A stretch of 64,000 nt of DNA from an uncultured Spirochaetaceae bacterium (GCA_944389275.1 CALXLT010000046.1:1-64000), one strand, 5' to 3'; positions 8,241-17,025 are shown, counted from the stretch's first letter. Made by a program: numbers and translations. Notes: generated by a model not told the origin, from the letters alone.

Positions 8241-8584
8241 TTATTTTAATGCCGCTGATTGGCTGAATGCCTTGGATATGAAAGGATTCTCTCCTTCAAT
8301 CCGCCGTGCTGTCAGCCGGAACATCACACGCCCGTCAGGGCATACGATATCCTTTTCGTATTTTCCAGATCCGCCGACATTCATCAGGTCTCCTCCGCTC
8401 CTCACGGATTCCATCAGAGGATAGAGAAGCATCATCGTCTTCGAGCAGATCCCATACCCCTCCTGATTCACAGGACAGCCATAGATACAGGAATATTAGT
8501 CGCCAATCTCCTCACCGTTGCGGCATAGGCCTTCAGGCTTATCCCCTCTAAGATACCCTGTAACCTCAACTTCGAACTCCTCCT
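8241..8584 (-). pseudogene. TIGR04076-like cysteine-rich protein, broken by a stop
   Basis: Conceptual minus-strand translation from about 8584 gives VEVTGYLRGDKPEGLCRNG, then an in-frame TAA at 8496-8498, then YSCIYGCPVNQEGYGIC, KTMMLLYPLMESVRSGGDL and KDIVCPDGRVMFRLTARR. The spaced cysteines, the YPxMESVRSGGDL phrase and the CPDG motif are reminiscent of the small TIGR04076 family, whose function is unknown. A strong ribosome site (GGAGG near 8580) lies at the front, but no ATG follows in this frame, so the start may also be lost. The 3' end runs into the AT-rich left flank of the IS605 element. The family assignment is from memory and is tentative; that the frame is broken is seen directly. 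Confidence 0.5.
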
Positions 8585-8655
8585 TTTCCTAAGTCTTAAT
8601 GATACATGTTAATTCCGTATTCCGGGGCAATGAATACGACATTATCCCCTTCATG

Positions 8656-8664
8656 TGCTATCCT
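8656..8664 (+). promoter_or_regulatory. Extended -10 promoter of ligA
   Basis: TGC-TATCCT ends six bases before the ATG at 8671, and only a weak AGGG lies between them. This predicts a leaderless or nearly leaderless ligA transcript. Confidence 0.5.
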
Positions 8665-8670
8665 AGGGCA

Positions 8671-10773
8671 ATGAGCGCAAAGGAAGAGATAGATAAGCTC
8701 ACGAGTGAGCTGAAGGTTTACCAGGATAAGTACTATAAGGAAGGGGTCTCCCTCGTGTCGGACAGCGAGTATGACAGGCTCTCCGACCGTCTTGCCGCGC
8801 TGGAGAAGGAGCACCCGGATCTTATGCATCCTGATTCCCCGACTCTCCGGGTAGGCTCGGATCTCACCAATGACTTTCCGGAGGTCAGGCATACGATTCC
8901 TGTCCTCTCCCTGGATAAGGCATACTCCGATGCCGCTGTCCTCGATTTCTTCTCAAAGAGCATCGAGAAGGAGGGTGGCGTGCTCTCGTTCGCCGCGGAG
9001 GAGAAGATCGATGGCATCTCCATGGTCCTTTATTACGAGGATGGGCTTCTTGTCCGCGCTGTCACGCGAGGCAACGGCGAGATCGGAAATGATGTCACCG
9101 CGAACATAATGACCATACGCTCCGTTCCGCTTAGGCTCTCTGAGAGCGTTGATATAGCGGTGAGGGGAGAGGTCTTCATCCGAAAGGAGGATTTCGAGCG
9201 CCTCAACGCCTCGGAGCCTGATGAGTCGAAAAGGGCCGCCAATCCGCGCAATCTCGCGGCGGGGGCCGTGAGGAGGCAGAAGAGCAGCGAGGCGAGGCTC
9301 GTGCCCATGGATATATTCTGCTATGAAGGCTTCTGGCAGGATAAGGGCAGGACTCCATCGGATCATATCGCGATACTCTCCGAGCTCAAGAGGCTTGGCT
9401 TCCAGATCAATCCCCATCTCTCGTTCTTCGCCCAGTCCAAGGCTGACGCTGAGAAGCGGCTGGAGGAAGCGGGGCTTGATGGCGATGGATATGCCTTCTC
9501 CGAGATCGATTCATACATAAGGAAGAAGACAGCGGAGCGCGGGACGCTTCCATACGAGATAGACGGGCTTGTCTTCAAGATCAACGAGCTTGATGTGCGC
9601 GATCGCTTCGGCTATACCGAGCATCATCCGCGCTGGGCCATAGCGTATAAGTTCGAGTCCCCGCAGGCTGAGGCGAAGCTTCTGGGCATCACTGTGCAGG
9701 TAGGGCGCACGGGAAGGATCACCCCTGTTGCCGAGATAACGCCGACAAAGCTCGGGGGATCGACGATAAGGCGGGCGACACTGCACAACCAGGAGTACAT
9801 AAATGAGCTTGAGCTTGCCATCGGCGATACTGTCTCGATATCAAAGAGGGGCGATGTCATACCGGCCGTGGAGGCTGTGATAGACAAGAACGAGGATGGG
9901 AACACGACGTATAGGCTCCCTCCTCTCTGCCCATGCTGCGGCACCACCATCGTGCAGGTGGGAGGCCTGCAGTACTGCCCGAACTACAGCTGCCCGGACC
10001 AGGTCAGGGGACGGATATCGTACTTCGCGTCATCCGATCAGATGGATATAGCGACGCTTGGGCCGAAGACCGTCGCGGTGCTTTATGACGCGGGACTTCT
10101 CAGAAGCATTGAGGATATCTATACCGCGGACTTCTCCTCTGCCTGCGGGCTCCCTGGAATCGGTGAGAAGAGCATACAGGCGTTAGAGGAGGGCATCAGG
10201 GAAAGCCTTGGCCGTCCATTTGCTCTGGTGCTTTCATCCCTTGGCGTCGCGGAGATCGGCAAGAAGGGGGCCCAGATGCTCATATCTGGCGGCTTTGACA
10301 CCATCGATAAGCTCATCGAGGCATCAAAGGAGGGAAGGACGGAGGCGTTCACATCCATCGCGGGGATAGGCGAGACGATCGCTGAGAGCATCATCAAGGC
10401 TTTCCGTTCCCCCGAGCTTCTCTCGACCATAGAGGCCCTCCGCGCAGCGGGGCTCCACCTTGACGCCTCCCTTGATAAGGAGGAAGAGAGCTCTGAGCAG
10501 ATATTCTCCGGCCAGGTCTGGTGCATCACAGGCTCGTTCCGCACCTTCAATCCGCGCTCTAAGGCTCTTAAGGAGATAGAGAAGCGCGGTGGGCGCACAG
10601 TCTCTTCCGTGACAGGGAAGACCACGCACCTCCTATCTGGGGAAGGCGGAGGCTCGAAGAGGGCTGAAGCGGAGCGCCTTGGCGTGAGGATCGTGGACGA
10701 GGATGAGTTCCTGTCGATGATCGGCCAGAAGGCGGCTGAGGGAAAAGGCGATGGACAGCTCCTTCTTTTCTAA
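8671..10773 (+). CDS. ligA: NAD-dependent DNA ligase LigA
   Basis: The 700-residue protein has the full LigA layout: an N-terminal Ia domain with the YxxKYY-like NMN site region, the adenylation domain with the KxDG motif at K112 (EEKIDG), an OB fold, a four-cysteine zinc finger (CPCC...CPNYSC near residues 411-432), helix-hairpin-helix repeats (LPGIGEKS, IAGIGE) and a C-terminal BRCT domain (residues about 610-690). It seals nicks during replication and repair using NAD. The ATG at 8671 is chosen because upstream in-frame codons are not conserved in the family and a -10 lies just before it. The gene stands alone, divergent from the broken gene. Confidence 0.97.
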   Translation: MSAKEEIDKLTSELKVYQDKYYKEGVSLVSDSEYDRLSDRLAALEKEHPDLMHPDSPTLRVGSDLTNDFPEVRHTIPVLSLDKAYSDAAVLDFFSKSIEKEGGVLSFAAEEKIDGISMVLYYEDGLLVRAVTRGNGEIGNDVTANIMTIRSVPLRLSESVDIAVRGEVFIRKEDFERLNASEPDESKRAANPRNLAAGAVRRQKSSEARLVPMDIFCYEGFWQDKGRTPSDHIAILSELKRLGFQINPHLSFFAQSKADAEKRLEEAGLDGDGYAFSEIDSYIRKKTAERGTLPYEIDGLVFKINELDVRDRFGYTEHHPRWAIAYKFESPQAEAKLLGITVQVGRTGRITPVAEITPTKLGGSTIRRATLHNQEYINELELAIGDTVSISKRGDVIPAVEAVIDKNEDGNTTYRLPPLCPCCGTTIVQVGGLQYCPNYSCPDQVRGRISYFASSDQMDIATLGPKTVAVLYDAGLLRSIEDIYTADFSSACGLPGIGEKSIQALEEGIRESLGRPFALVLSSLGVAEIGKKGAQMLISGGFDTIDKLIEASKEGRTEAFTSIAGIGETIAESIIKAFRSPELLSTIEALRAAGLHLDASLDKEEESSEQIFSGQVWCITGSFRTFNPRSKALKEIEKRGGRTVSSVTGKTTHLLSGEGGGSKRAEAERLGVRIVDEDEFLSMIGQKAAEGKGDGQLLLF

Positions 10774-10818
10774 ATCGGAGCAATAGTTTATAAGGGGTTG
10801 TGTAGGAGACTGATATAG

Positions 10819-12120
10819 ATGAACGAACTTGCTGTACAGCTTAATGCGGCGCTTGAGGATTCGTGCGCCTATCCATTCCTTTCCGAGCTTGGGAAGAGGA
10901 TGTATTTCCCGAAGGGGATAGTAGCGCAGAGCGATGAGGCCAAGGAGAAGGCTAAGAGGTACAATGCCACAGTAGGCCTTGCCACAAGCAAGGGGGAGCC
11001 TTTCTATCTTTCAGATATCTATTCATCATTCAAGGATGGCCTTTTCAAGCCTTCGCAGATCTTCTCTTACGCCCCCGGCGGTGGCGATAAGGAGCTCCGC
11101 GCTCTCTGGAAGGCCGACATGGAGGCGAAGAACCCTTCCCTCAAGGGCAAGAAGACATCGACTCCTATCGTCACCGGAGGCCTTACCCACACGATCAGCC
11201 TGATCGCCCAGCTTTTCGTATCCGCAGGGGATGAGGTTGTCTGCCCTGATCTCTTCTGGGATAACTATGACCTCATCTTCACCGATCTAGTGGGAGCGAA
11301 GCTCAAGCTCTTCAGGTTCTATGATGATAAGGGCGGCTTCAATGTCGAGGGCATGAAGGAAGCCCTTCTCGGCACGAAGGGAAGCACAGCCCGCGTGATA
11401 CTCAATTTTCCGAATAACCCTACGGGATACACCCCATCCAAGGATGAGGCGATGCGCATCATCGAGGCCGTGAAGAGCGTTGCCGATACGGGCAAGAAGG
11501 TCCTTGTGATCTCCGATGACGCGTACTTCGGCCTCTTCTTCGAGGATGGCACAGAGAAGGAGTCCCTCTTCTCGTTCTTTGCTGACGCGCATGAGAACAT
11601 CTTCGCCATCAAGGGCGATGCCGCGACTAAGGAGGAGATGGTCTGGGGCTTCAGGATCGGCTTCATCACATACGCATCCAAAGGCTTTACCGATGAGCAT
11701 ATCGACGCGCTGCAGAAGAAGACGCTTGGAGCTATCAGATGCACGGTATCCAACTGCGACAGGCCGGGACAGAGCCTGCTGCTGAAGGCGATCAAGGCCG
11801 GAGATGGCAGGGAGAAGGACAAGGCCGCGCTCTTCGTGGAGATGCAGAGGCGCTACAGCGCTGTGCACAAGGCCGTCTCAAGGCATTCAGGCGAGAGCGT
11901 GATCACTCCTTATCCGTTCAATTCCGGCTACTTCATGGCCTTCGACACCAATGGCCACGATGCGGAGGAGCTGAGGAAGTATCTTCTCGATAAGTACCAG
12001 ATAGGAGCCATCAACATCATGGGCCGCACGCTGCGCCTCGCATATTGCTCGGTTGAGCTTGAAGGACTTGATGATGTGGTGGATACTGTCTATAAGGCTG
12101 CAGGGGAGATATGGAGCTGA
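10819..12120 (+). CDS. PLP-dependent aminotransferase, class I/II
   Basis: The 433-residue protein is a fold-type I aminotransferase. Visible motifs include NFPNNPTGYTPS around residue 195 (the conserved N-P-x-G), ISDDAYFGLFFEDG (the Asp and Tyr that hold the pyridine ring) and FAIKGDAATKEEMVWGFRIGF, which holds the Schiff-base lysine and the phosphate-binding Arg. Substrate is not clear; aromatic or aspartate-type is likely. A GGAG site lies 9 nt upstream. The end overlaps the following ModE-like gene by 10 bp, making it the first gene of an operon that continues into phosphofructokinase. Confidence 0.88.
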   Translation: MNELAVQLNAALEDSCAYPFLSELGKRMYFPKGIVAQSDEAKEKAKRYNATVGLATSKGEPFYLSDIYSSFKDGLFKPSQIFSYAPGGGDKELRALWKADMEAKNPSLKGKKTSTPIVTGGLTHTISLIAQLFVSAGDEVVCPDLFWDNYDLIFTDLVGAKLKLFRFYDDKGGFNVEGMKEALLGTKGSTARVILNFPNNPTGYTPSKDEAMRIIEAVKSVADTGKKVLVISDDAYFGLFFEDGTEKESLFSFFADAHENIFAIKGDAATKEEMVWGFRIGFITYASKGFTDEHIDALQKKTLGAIRCTVSNCDRPGQSLLLKAIKAGDGREKDKAALFVEMQRRYSAVHKAVSRHSGESVITPYPFNSGYFMAFDTNGHDAEELRKYLLDKYQIGAINIMGRTLRLAYCSVELEGLDDVVDTVYKAAGEIWS

Positions 12121-12467
12121 GCACGAAGCTTTACATACTGAGCGATAGCGGCGAGAAGTTCATGGGGGCGGGGGTCCTCTGGCTTCTCGAGGGGATAATG
12201 GAGACAGGATCCCTTCTCGCTTCCTCTCAGCGTATGGGGCTTTCGTACACCAAGGCGCGCATGATGCTGGAGAACATAGAGAAGGCGTTGGGGCGCCCCA
12301 TGATAGACAGGAAGAAAGGCGGAGCGGAGCATAAGGGTGCCCAGCTCACGCCTTTCGCGATAGAATACATAAAGCTCTACAAAGAGTTCCAGAATGACGT
12401 CAAGGCTGAGGCCGAGGCGAGGTTCAGGAGATTCGAAGAGGAGAGCAGGAGATTACTGGAGGCTTGA
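12111..12467 (+). CDS. ModE/LysR-type winged-helix transcriptional regulator
   Basis: The 118-residue protein contains a LysR-like N-terminal helix-turn-helix as found in the DNA-binding half of ModE: GVLWLLEGIMETGSLLASSQ, then LSYTKARMMLENIEKALGRP, then GAQLTPFAIEYIKLYKEF. It has no C-terminal molybdate-binding domain, so it cannot sense molybdate in the ModE manner. A charged C-terminal helix may mediate dimerisation. The gene overlaps the aminotransferase upstream, and the phosphofructokinase start follows its stop by only 2 bp, so all are co-transcribed. Its targets are unknown; the molybdenum hydroxylase operon at 2.5-5.8 kb is one possibility but is only a guess. Confidence 0.72.
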   Translation: MELSTKLYILSDSGEKFMGAGVLWLLEGIMETGSLLASSQRMGLSYTKARMMLENIEKALGRPMIDRKKGGAEHKGAQLTPFAIEYIKLYKEFQNDVKAEAEARFRRFEEESRRLLEA

Positions 12468-12469
12468 AT

Positions 12470-13801
12470 ATGAGCGCAGCTGCAAAGCATTATGACTTCA
12501 CGATCGACAGGCTGGGGGATGCCAAGCTTAATTCCCCTATCCGCATGTCCAAGAAGGGCGGCGATGGCCTTGCCGATTACACGAAGGATACAGATAGGAT
12601 CCTCTATACGATAACGACAGAGGAAGTCGATGGCGCGGTGCGCCCCGTCAGCTCAGACACGCTTGAGCTTGCCGGCCCGCGCGAGAAGATCTACTTCAAT
12701 CCTTCCCATGTCCATGCGGCGATCTGCACATGCGGCGGTCTCTGCCCGGGACTCAACAACGTCATCCGCTCAGTCGTCCGCTGCTTCTGGTACAGGTATG
12801 GCGTCAGGCGTATCTCCGGCATCCAGTATGGCTATCTCGGGCTGCTTGAGAACTCCCCATGGCCGATAATCGATCTCAACCCTGACGTGGTCGATGAGAT
12901 CCAGGAGAAGGGAGGCACGATCCTCGGCTCCGCGCGCGGAGGCGGAAAGCAGGTCGAGGAGATCGTCGACAGCCTTGAGCGCCTCAATATAAACATCCTC
13001 ATCGCGATCGGCGGCGATGGAACGCTCCGCGGCGCGTATGATATCGGAGAGGAGATAAAGAGAAGAGGCCTCAAGATCGCGGTTGTCGGCGTTCCTAAGA
13101 CGATCGATAACGATCTCTCGTTCATCGATTCCTCCTTCGGCTTCGATACAGCCGTATCCACGGCAGTCCCTGTCGTCCGCGGCGCTCATGTAGAGGCCAA
13201 GGGAGCCATAAACGGAATAGGTCTCGTGAAGGTCATGGGAAGGGAGTCCGGATTCATCGCGGCTTCCACGACCCTCGCGCAGTCGGATGTCAACTTCTGC
13301 CTCATCCCGGAGTCCCCATTCGATCTTGAAGGACCTAACGGGCTATTGGAGAACGTGAAGAGAAGGCTCGAGGAGAGGGGCCATGCCGTTATTCTCGTTG
13401 CGGAGGGCGCCGGACAGGAGTTTGCTCCTCCTACAGGCGAGGTCGATGCTTCCGGCAACGTCAAGTATCATGATATCGGCATATTCCTGAAGAACAAGAT
13501 GAAGGAGTTCTTCTCAGAGCAGGGCATCTCCACATCAATCAAGTACATCGATCCGTCATACATCGTCAGGTCAGCCCCGGCGAACAGCTATGACTCGATC
13601 TACTGCGCCCGTATCGGCGCGCACGCGGTCCATGCGGCGATGGCCGGTAAGACACAGTGCATAGCGTCCCTGGTCAACAACCAGTACGTGTATGTGCCTA
13701 TCAAGGTCGCTGTATCCAAGAGAAGCCATGTGGATATCGAGGGCTCTCTCTGGAGGGATGTCCTTGAGAATACGCGCCAGCCGTTCTCGATGAAGAACTA
13801 A
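12470..13801 (+). CDS. 6-phosphofructokinase, group III / plant-like, probably ATP-dependent
   Basis: The 443-residue protein is a phosphofructokinase of the long clade shared by spirochaetes, plants and trypanosomes. It shows TCGGLCPGLNNVIR near residue 88, GGDGTLRGA at 181 and PKTIDND at 209. In this family Gly in GGDGT (residue 184) allows ATP, while Asp at that position marks pyrophosphate enzymes; Lys in PKTID (residue 210) occurs in both. The pair G184 plus K210 therefore predicts ATP as phosphoryl donor, although many databases label the clade as pyrophosphate-dependent. The ATG at 12470 has a GGAGG site; an in-frame TTG at 12464 is less likely. The enzyme catalyses the committed step of glycolysis. 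Confidence 0.88.
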   Translation: MSAAAKHYDFTIDRLGDAKLNSPIRMSKKGGDGLADYTKDTDRILYTITTEEVDGAVRPVSSDTLELAGPREKIYFNPSHVHAAICTCGGLCPGLNNVIRSVVRCFWYRYGVRRISGIQYGYLGLLENSPWPIIDLNPDVVDEIQEKGGTILGSARGGGKQVEEIVDSLERLNINILIAIGGDGTLRGAYDIGEEIKRRGLKIAVVGVPKTIDNDLSFIDSSFGFDTAVSTAVPVVRGAHVEAKGAINGIGLVKVMGRESGFIAASTTLAQSDVNFCLIPESPFDLEGPNGLLENVKRRLEERGHAVILVAEGAGQEFAPPTGEVDASGNVKYHDIGIFLKNKMKEFFSEQGISTSIKYIDPSYIVRSAPANSYDSIYCARIGAHAVHAAMAGKTQCIASLVNNQYVYVPIKVAVSKRSHVDIEGSLWRDVLENTRQPFSMKN

Positions 13802-13803
13802 GC

Positions 13804-14841
13804 GTGCAGAAGGAACCATCATTCTCTGTCAAGCTCTCGCAGCTTGACAGGATGCTTCTCGAATCAAGCCCATTCTACCGCATTGATCTCCTGAGGGTCG
13901 TGATGTCCTTCAGGAGCCTTGGTTCTAGCGATCTTAAGACCCTTGAGGAGTATGCAGACGCAGCGGATGGGAAGATAGAGCGCTGGCTCCTTGTCCCATC
14001 ATCCATGACGCTTGCAGTCCTTGCCTTCACGATAGACAGGGCCTTCGGTCTTATCCCAACACCATCCTCATCATGCTTTGTGCTTCCTCCTGAAAGGCAG
14101 GCGGTATATGCCCCTGACTTGGCGTCCCTTTTCAGGCGCTCTGGAAGCATCTTCTTCAATCCGATTGATGATGAGTACCTGATGAGCGTGGCAGTGGAGT
14201 GCAGCCAGCATGATAACCTCGTGATGGAAGCCCCTTATGACTTTCCTCACAGAAGCTATGATGAGACACAGAGGATCCTCAGGGACTTCAAGCCTTCTGT
14301 CTCCGCTTTCTGGGATAAGCCTGTTACGGAGGATCTCCTTGCTGACGTGTCATTCGAGGCTAAGGAGCCATTCGTGATGGATATCGCGCCATACATCCCG
14401 TATCCATATATCCTGGGCCGTGAAGGCTCTGCCCTTGCGACTCCTGATCAGGCAGATAGCATACTTGAAAAGGGACAGTACAATGTGCGTGGAAGGGGCG
14501 CAAAGCCTCTTACCCACGAGCTGGTGTACAGGAAGCTTTCGGAGGAAGAGCTGGATAAAGGCTTTGAGTTCTCGGTGACACGACCGAAGGATGCCCGCAT
14601 GGTATTTGCAGATGGTTATGTGGATCTGGATGGGTATATAGATTCAGCTCGCTATGTCGCGTCTGAGCTTCTTCCTGACTGCATAGCCAAGATGGGCTAT
14701 GATCTCTTCGGGGAGACTGAGGAAGAGTACCTCTCGTTCATAACGCGTCTTCACGGTCCTGACGCCATCCACTATAGGCAGCTTGCCGAGAGCGCGGGGT
14801 GGAGAGAGCCTTATATTGATCGTAAAAAGGTCCTTCGTTGA
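13804..14841 (+). CDS. Conserved hypothetical protein downstream of phosphofructokinase
   Basis: I do not recognise this 345-residue protein. It starts with GTG 2 bp after the phosphofructokinase stop, so it is probably co-transcribed. It is acidic, without signal peptide or obvious membrane segment, and shows no P-loop, nucleotide-binding or metal motifs. Phrases such as RGRGAKPLTHELVYRKLSEE and FADGYVDLDGYIDSARYV read like a folded cytoplasmic protein. Codon use matches the preceding genes, so it belongs to the chromosome and not to the neighbouring AT-rich island. It is the last gene before the island boundary. Confidence 0.7.
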   Translation: MQKEPSFSVKLSQLDRMLLESSPFYRIDLLRVVMSFRSLGSSDLKTLEEYADAADGKIERWLLVPSSMTLAVLAFTIDRAFGLIPTPSSSCFVLPPERQAVYAPDLASLFRRSGSIFFNPIDDEYLMSVAVECSQHDNLVMEAPYDFPHRSYDETQRILRDFKPSVSAFWDKPVTEDLLADVSFEAKEPFVMDIAPYIPYPYILGREGSALATPDQADSILEKGQYNVRGRGAKPLTHELVYRKLSEEELDKGFEFSVTRPKDARMVFADGYVDLDGYIDSARYVASELLPDCIAKMGYDLFGETEEEYLSFITRLHGPDAIHYRQLAESAGWREPYIDRKKVLR

Positions 14842-15082
14842 TGCTTTTGCAGCTCACTTTGTAGGATTTCTTAAAGAGAGTGAACAGCAAAATTTTAGAT
14901 ATAATTATATATTTTACAAGTAAATAACGTAGAGCCTTTCGCTATGTTGGCAATGAAAGTGGAATAGCGTTTCAAAAATTTTGAAAAATTTATCGAAAAG
15001 TACTTTTCATTCTTCTCTCATTTCGATATATTACTGGCTGAAAGTGGAAGCAATAGCACTTCCATTCTAACCTCCTTTTGTT

Positions 15083-15125
15083 CCCCACAAACCGTTTACC
15101 TCCTTTTACCGGATGTGGGGTTTTT
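15083..15125 (+). terminator. Rho-independent terminator
   Basis: CCCCACA (15083-15089) and TGTGGGG (15114-15120) form a 7-bp GC-rich stem with a 24-nt loop, followed directly by TTTTT. In plus orientation it would end the transcript of the phosphofructokinase operon, about 240 bp after its last gene. Confidence 0.7.
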
Positions 15126-15156
15126 ATTCACTTCATACTTTACGATGTAACAGCTG

Positions 15157-15184
15157 GGGCTATCCCAAGGGGTGGCAATAGCCC
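15157..15184 (-). repeat. Stem-loop downstream of Mrr-like gene
   Basis: GGGCTAT (15157-15163) and ATAGCCC (15178-15184) form a 7-bp stem with a 14-nt loop, 12 bp beyond the minus-strand stop of the Mrr-like gene. There is no T tract, so termination is uncertain. Confidence 0.4.
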
Positions 15185-15195
15185 GCAACTGGGAA

Positions 15196-16368
15196 TTATT
15201 CCATTGCAGCATATGCTGTCTTTCTCAGCCAGGAAATTCCGGCTGCATTAAGCCACATGTTTACAAGTTCTTCACAGCCTATGAACTGGATGCTTTGCAG
15301 CCATTCAGAAGGGATTTCTTCCTTTGCATTGATACTATCGAGCTTTTTCTGGATTTCATCAGCGGCATTTGCATTGTTTTTCTCCCATGTATGGAAAGGG
15401 ATAACTATGGTAGCCTCTTTTGTTTCTGGGCAAAATTCATACAAAGACTTGATTGCGTCATTTAGCTCAGATTCCTTTAGCTTGGCTTTGCTTTGAACAT
15501 ATATTGTTTTCCCTGGCACTTCCGATTTATCTGAAGCTTTGAGTCCTATGTTATTGAAAGGTAGCTGGTACTCGCCGTCAATTGTTTTCATGTTGCTTCC
15601 ACTTCGCCCCATTCTTCTTAATCCCGATTGCGTGAATACCATATCGACAAAAGCTTCGAAGTCTGCTGGAGCTAGCAAACGGACAGCCTCACATAGTTGT
15701 GATTTAAGTTCTTGTAACTGAGTATCGAATGGTTCGAGTTTATCACATTTCTCAGAACCGATTGTCCATTTGAAAAGGTTTATTTCGTCTTTGTCTTTGA
15801 GTTCGAACATTGTTCCTTGTACCATCTGTTTGCGTCTTAGTTGTCCACAGATTTTCCATTCATCCAATGTTCTTTTTTCATCAATACTCTTGTTGTTCCA
15901 CTTGCTAGTGTAGCGGATTAGATCACTTTGTCTACATTCCTTGGACTGAGTACCAATCATATCCTTACGGAATTCTTTGTTTTTTCCTGGAGCTCCAGTA
16001 GGCTTACACCACCAAAGAAAACCATTATGGAATGTAAAGAAGATGTCCGTTTCATCAGCCATGCATACATTTCTTATTGTATTCCTAGCTTTTGTAACTG
16101 TAGAGGGCTTTATTTCCTTATTCATTCTTTTTGAAGTTGTGATGATATCGTCATCAACACATTGCCAGCATTTTAGCTTCTCCTTTTCATCAGCATCATT
16201 TCCCAGAGCAAGTTCTGAATCTATTGCTTGGTTAATGACATCATCATGAGCTTCATTGAAGCCTAGACATATACCTGGTTTCTCACAATCATCAGGGTTG
16301 AGATATTTCTCACAAATTTTGTCCCGCTTTGAGTAAGAACCCATCTTAATGCAGAAGATCCTGTTCAT
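15196..16368 (-). CDS. Mrr-like restriction endonuclease-fold protein
   Basis: The 390-residue protein has a C-terminal region that resembles Mrr-type PD-(D/E)XK nucleases: LLAPADFEAFVDMVFTQSG near residue 240, IDGEYQL near residue 275 as a candidate acidic motif, and TIYVQSKAKLKESE near residue 300 giving the Q-x-K motif typical of Mrr. The N-terminal half has eight or so cysteines and a WWCKPTG stretch and may recognise DNA or a modified base; I cannot name it. The ATG has an AAGGAG site. Its promoter carries a TATAAT -10 at 16424-16419 whose -35 position falls in a TGACA-N5-TGTCA box shared with other island genes. Codon use is AT-rich, unlike the left flank. Confidence 0.6.
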   Translation of the reverse strand: MNRIFCIKMGSYSKRDKICEKYLNPDDCEKPGICLGFNEAHDDVINQAIDSELALGNDADEKEKLKCWQCVDDDIITTSKRMNKEIKPSTVTKARNTIRNVCMADETDIFFTFHNGFLWWCKPTGAPGKNKEFRKDMIGTQSKECRQSDLIRYTSKWNNKSIDEKRTLDEWKICGQLRRKQMVQGTMFELKDKDEINLFKWTIGSEKCDKLEPFDTQLQELKSQLCEAVRLLAPADFEAFVDMVFTQSGLRRMGRSGSNMKTIDGEYQLPFNNIGLKASDKSEVPGKTIYVQSKAKLKESELNDAIKSLYEFCPETKEATIVIPFHTWEKNNANAADEIQKKLDSINAKEEIPSEWLQSIQFIGCEELVNMWLNAAGISWLRKTAYAAME

Positions 16369-16436
16369 TGTCTTTTCTCCTTTTTGAATGATTATAAACT
16401 GATCTGAGCTGATAGATGATTATAGATATTAAGTCC

Positions 16437-16451
16437 TGACAATACCTGTCA
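16437..16451. promoter_or_regulatory. Island palindrome 1 (Mrr-like gene promoter)
   Basis: TGACA-ATACC-TGTCA is a perfect inverted repeat with N5. On the minus strand a TATAAT -10 (16424-16419) sits 17 bp from the hexamer 16447-16442, so the box covers the -35 of the Mrr-like gene. Occupancy would be expected to block RNA polymerase. Confidence 0.65.
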
Positions 16452-16481
16452 CAAACAAGATCAGTCCGTTTATCTGATCAA

Positions 16482-16496
16482 TGACAGATTATGTCA
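16482..16496. promoter_or_regulatory. Island palindrome 2 (Nudix promoter)
   Basis: TGACA-GATTA-TGTCA is a second perfect copy, centred 45 bp from palindrome 1. It covers the -35 position for the TACTTT -10 at 16510-16515 of the Nudix gene. Because it lies inside the first codons of the longer frame starting at 16481, it argues that translation really starts at 16520. Confidence 0.65.
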
Positions 16497-16509
16497 TATT
16501 CCATCGGAA

Positions 16510-16515
16510 TACTTT
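16510..16515 (+). promoter_or_regulatory. Putative -10 of island Nudix gene
   Basis: TACTTT ends four bases before the ATG at 16520 and lies 21 bp from the centre of palindrome 2. There is no strong ribosome site, so the message may be leaderless. Confidence 0.4.
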
Positions 16516-16519
16516 GCTC

Positions 16520-16957
16520 ATGGAATGGTATAGGTATTACGGTGCCGGGATAATCCCATATTTCATAACGGATGATGGGGATTGCTGCGTGCTGCTTGAG
16601 AAACGATCTTCTGATCATACATGGGCAATCCCCGGAGGAGGTTACTCTTCCTCCTCTGATGGGATGATTGATTCTGAGTCTGATCTTCTGAGTACAGCAT
16701 TGCGGGAATTGAAGGAAGAGACGGGCCTGGTTATCAAGAGAGAAGCCGTCTGGAATGTCAGGACATATAAATTGTCTTTCTTCACATATTCGGTATTTGC
16801 GGCGTCGATGGATAGCAAGGCTAAGCCTGTATTGAATCATGAATCTGAAGCTGCTGGTTGGTTCTCTCTTAATGGATTGCCAGATGGCATGAATTTCATG
16901 ACAAGGAAGGAGATATCGGACTTCAGAAGGAGGATTGGATATGGGAAGCAGGAATAA
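16520..16957 (+). CDS. Nudix hydrolase, island copy 1
   Basis: The 145-residue protein has an N-terminal YYGAGIIPYF strand, a LLEKRSSDHTWAIPGGG segment and a Nudix box around residues 45-75 ending in RELKEETGL, with an insert of about nine residues between GGG and the helix compared with the standard box. Nudix proteins hydrolyse nucleoside diphosphates linked to another group. It is paralogous to the protein at 27770-28180: both share YYGAG-IPY, LLEKR-DHTWAIPGG and LPDGMNFMT. Start is set at 16520 because an operator-like palindrome occupies the region before it; 16481 is the alternative. It leads the plus-strand half of the island. Confidence 0.85.
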   Translation: MEWYRYYGAGIIPYFITDDGDCCVLLEKRSSDHTWAIPGGGYSSSSDGMIDSESDLLSTALRELKEETGLVIKREAVWNVRTYKLSFFTYSVFAASMDSKAKPVLNHESEAAGWFSLNGLPDGMNFMTRKEISDFRRRIGYGKQE

Positions 16958-17025
16958 TGGACGGCCTTATGCTTTGCGGTATTTCGACAATGCAGAGGAT
17001 CTCTTGATTTGCTGAAGGGGTGAAT

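Larger units (their letters stand above)
14842..15195. other. AT-rich intergenic boundary of the island, with hairpins
   Basis: This 354-bp gap has no convincing gene and is much more AT-rich than the left flank. It contains an inverted repeat CGCTAT (14940-14945) / ATAGCG (14964-14969), a direct repeat GAAAGTGGAA at 14955-14964 and 15040-15049, the second copy being followed by a hairpin AAGTG/CACTT (15042-15061). It also holds a terminator (15083-15125) and a GGGCTAT/ATAGCCC stem (15157-15184) next to the end of the Mrr-like gene. No integrase or attachment site is seen. Confidence 0.6.

Noticed and set aside
8259-8551. Plus-strand open frames of 80-90 codons between tnpA and ligA
   Set aside because: They lie opposite the broken small gene whose minus-strand translation has conserved-looking motifs; they have no ribosome site.
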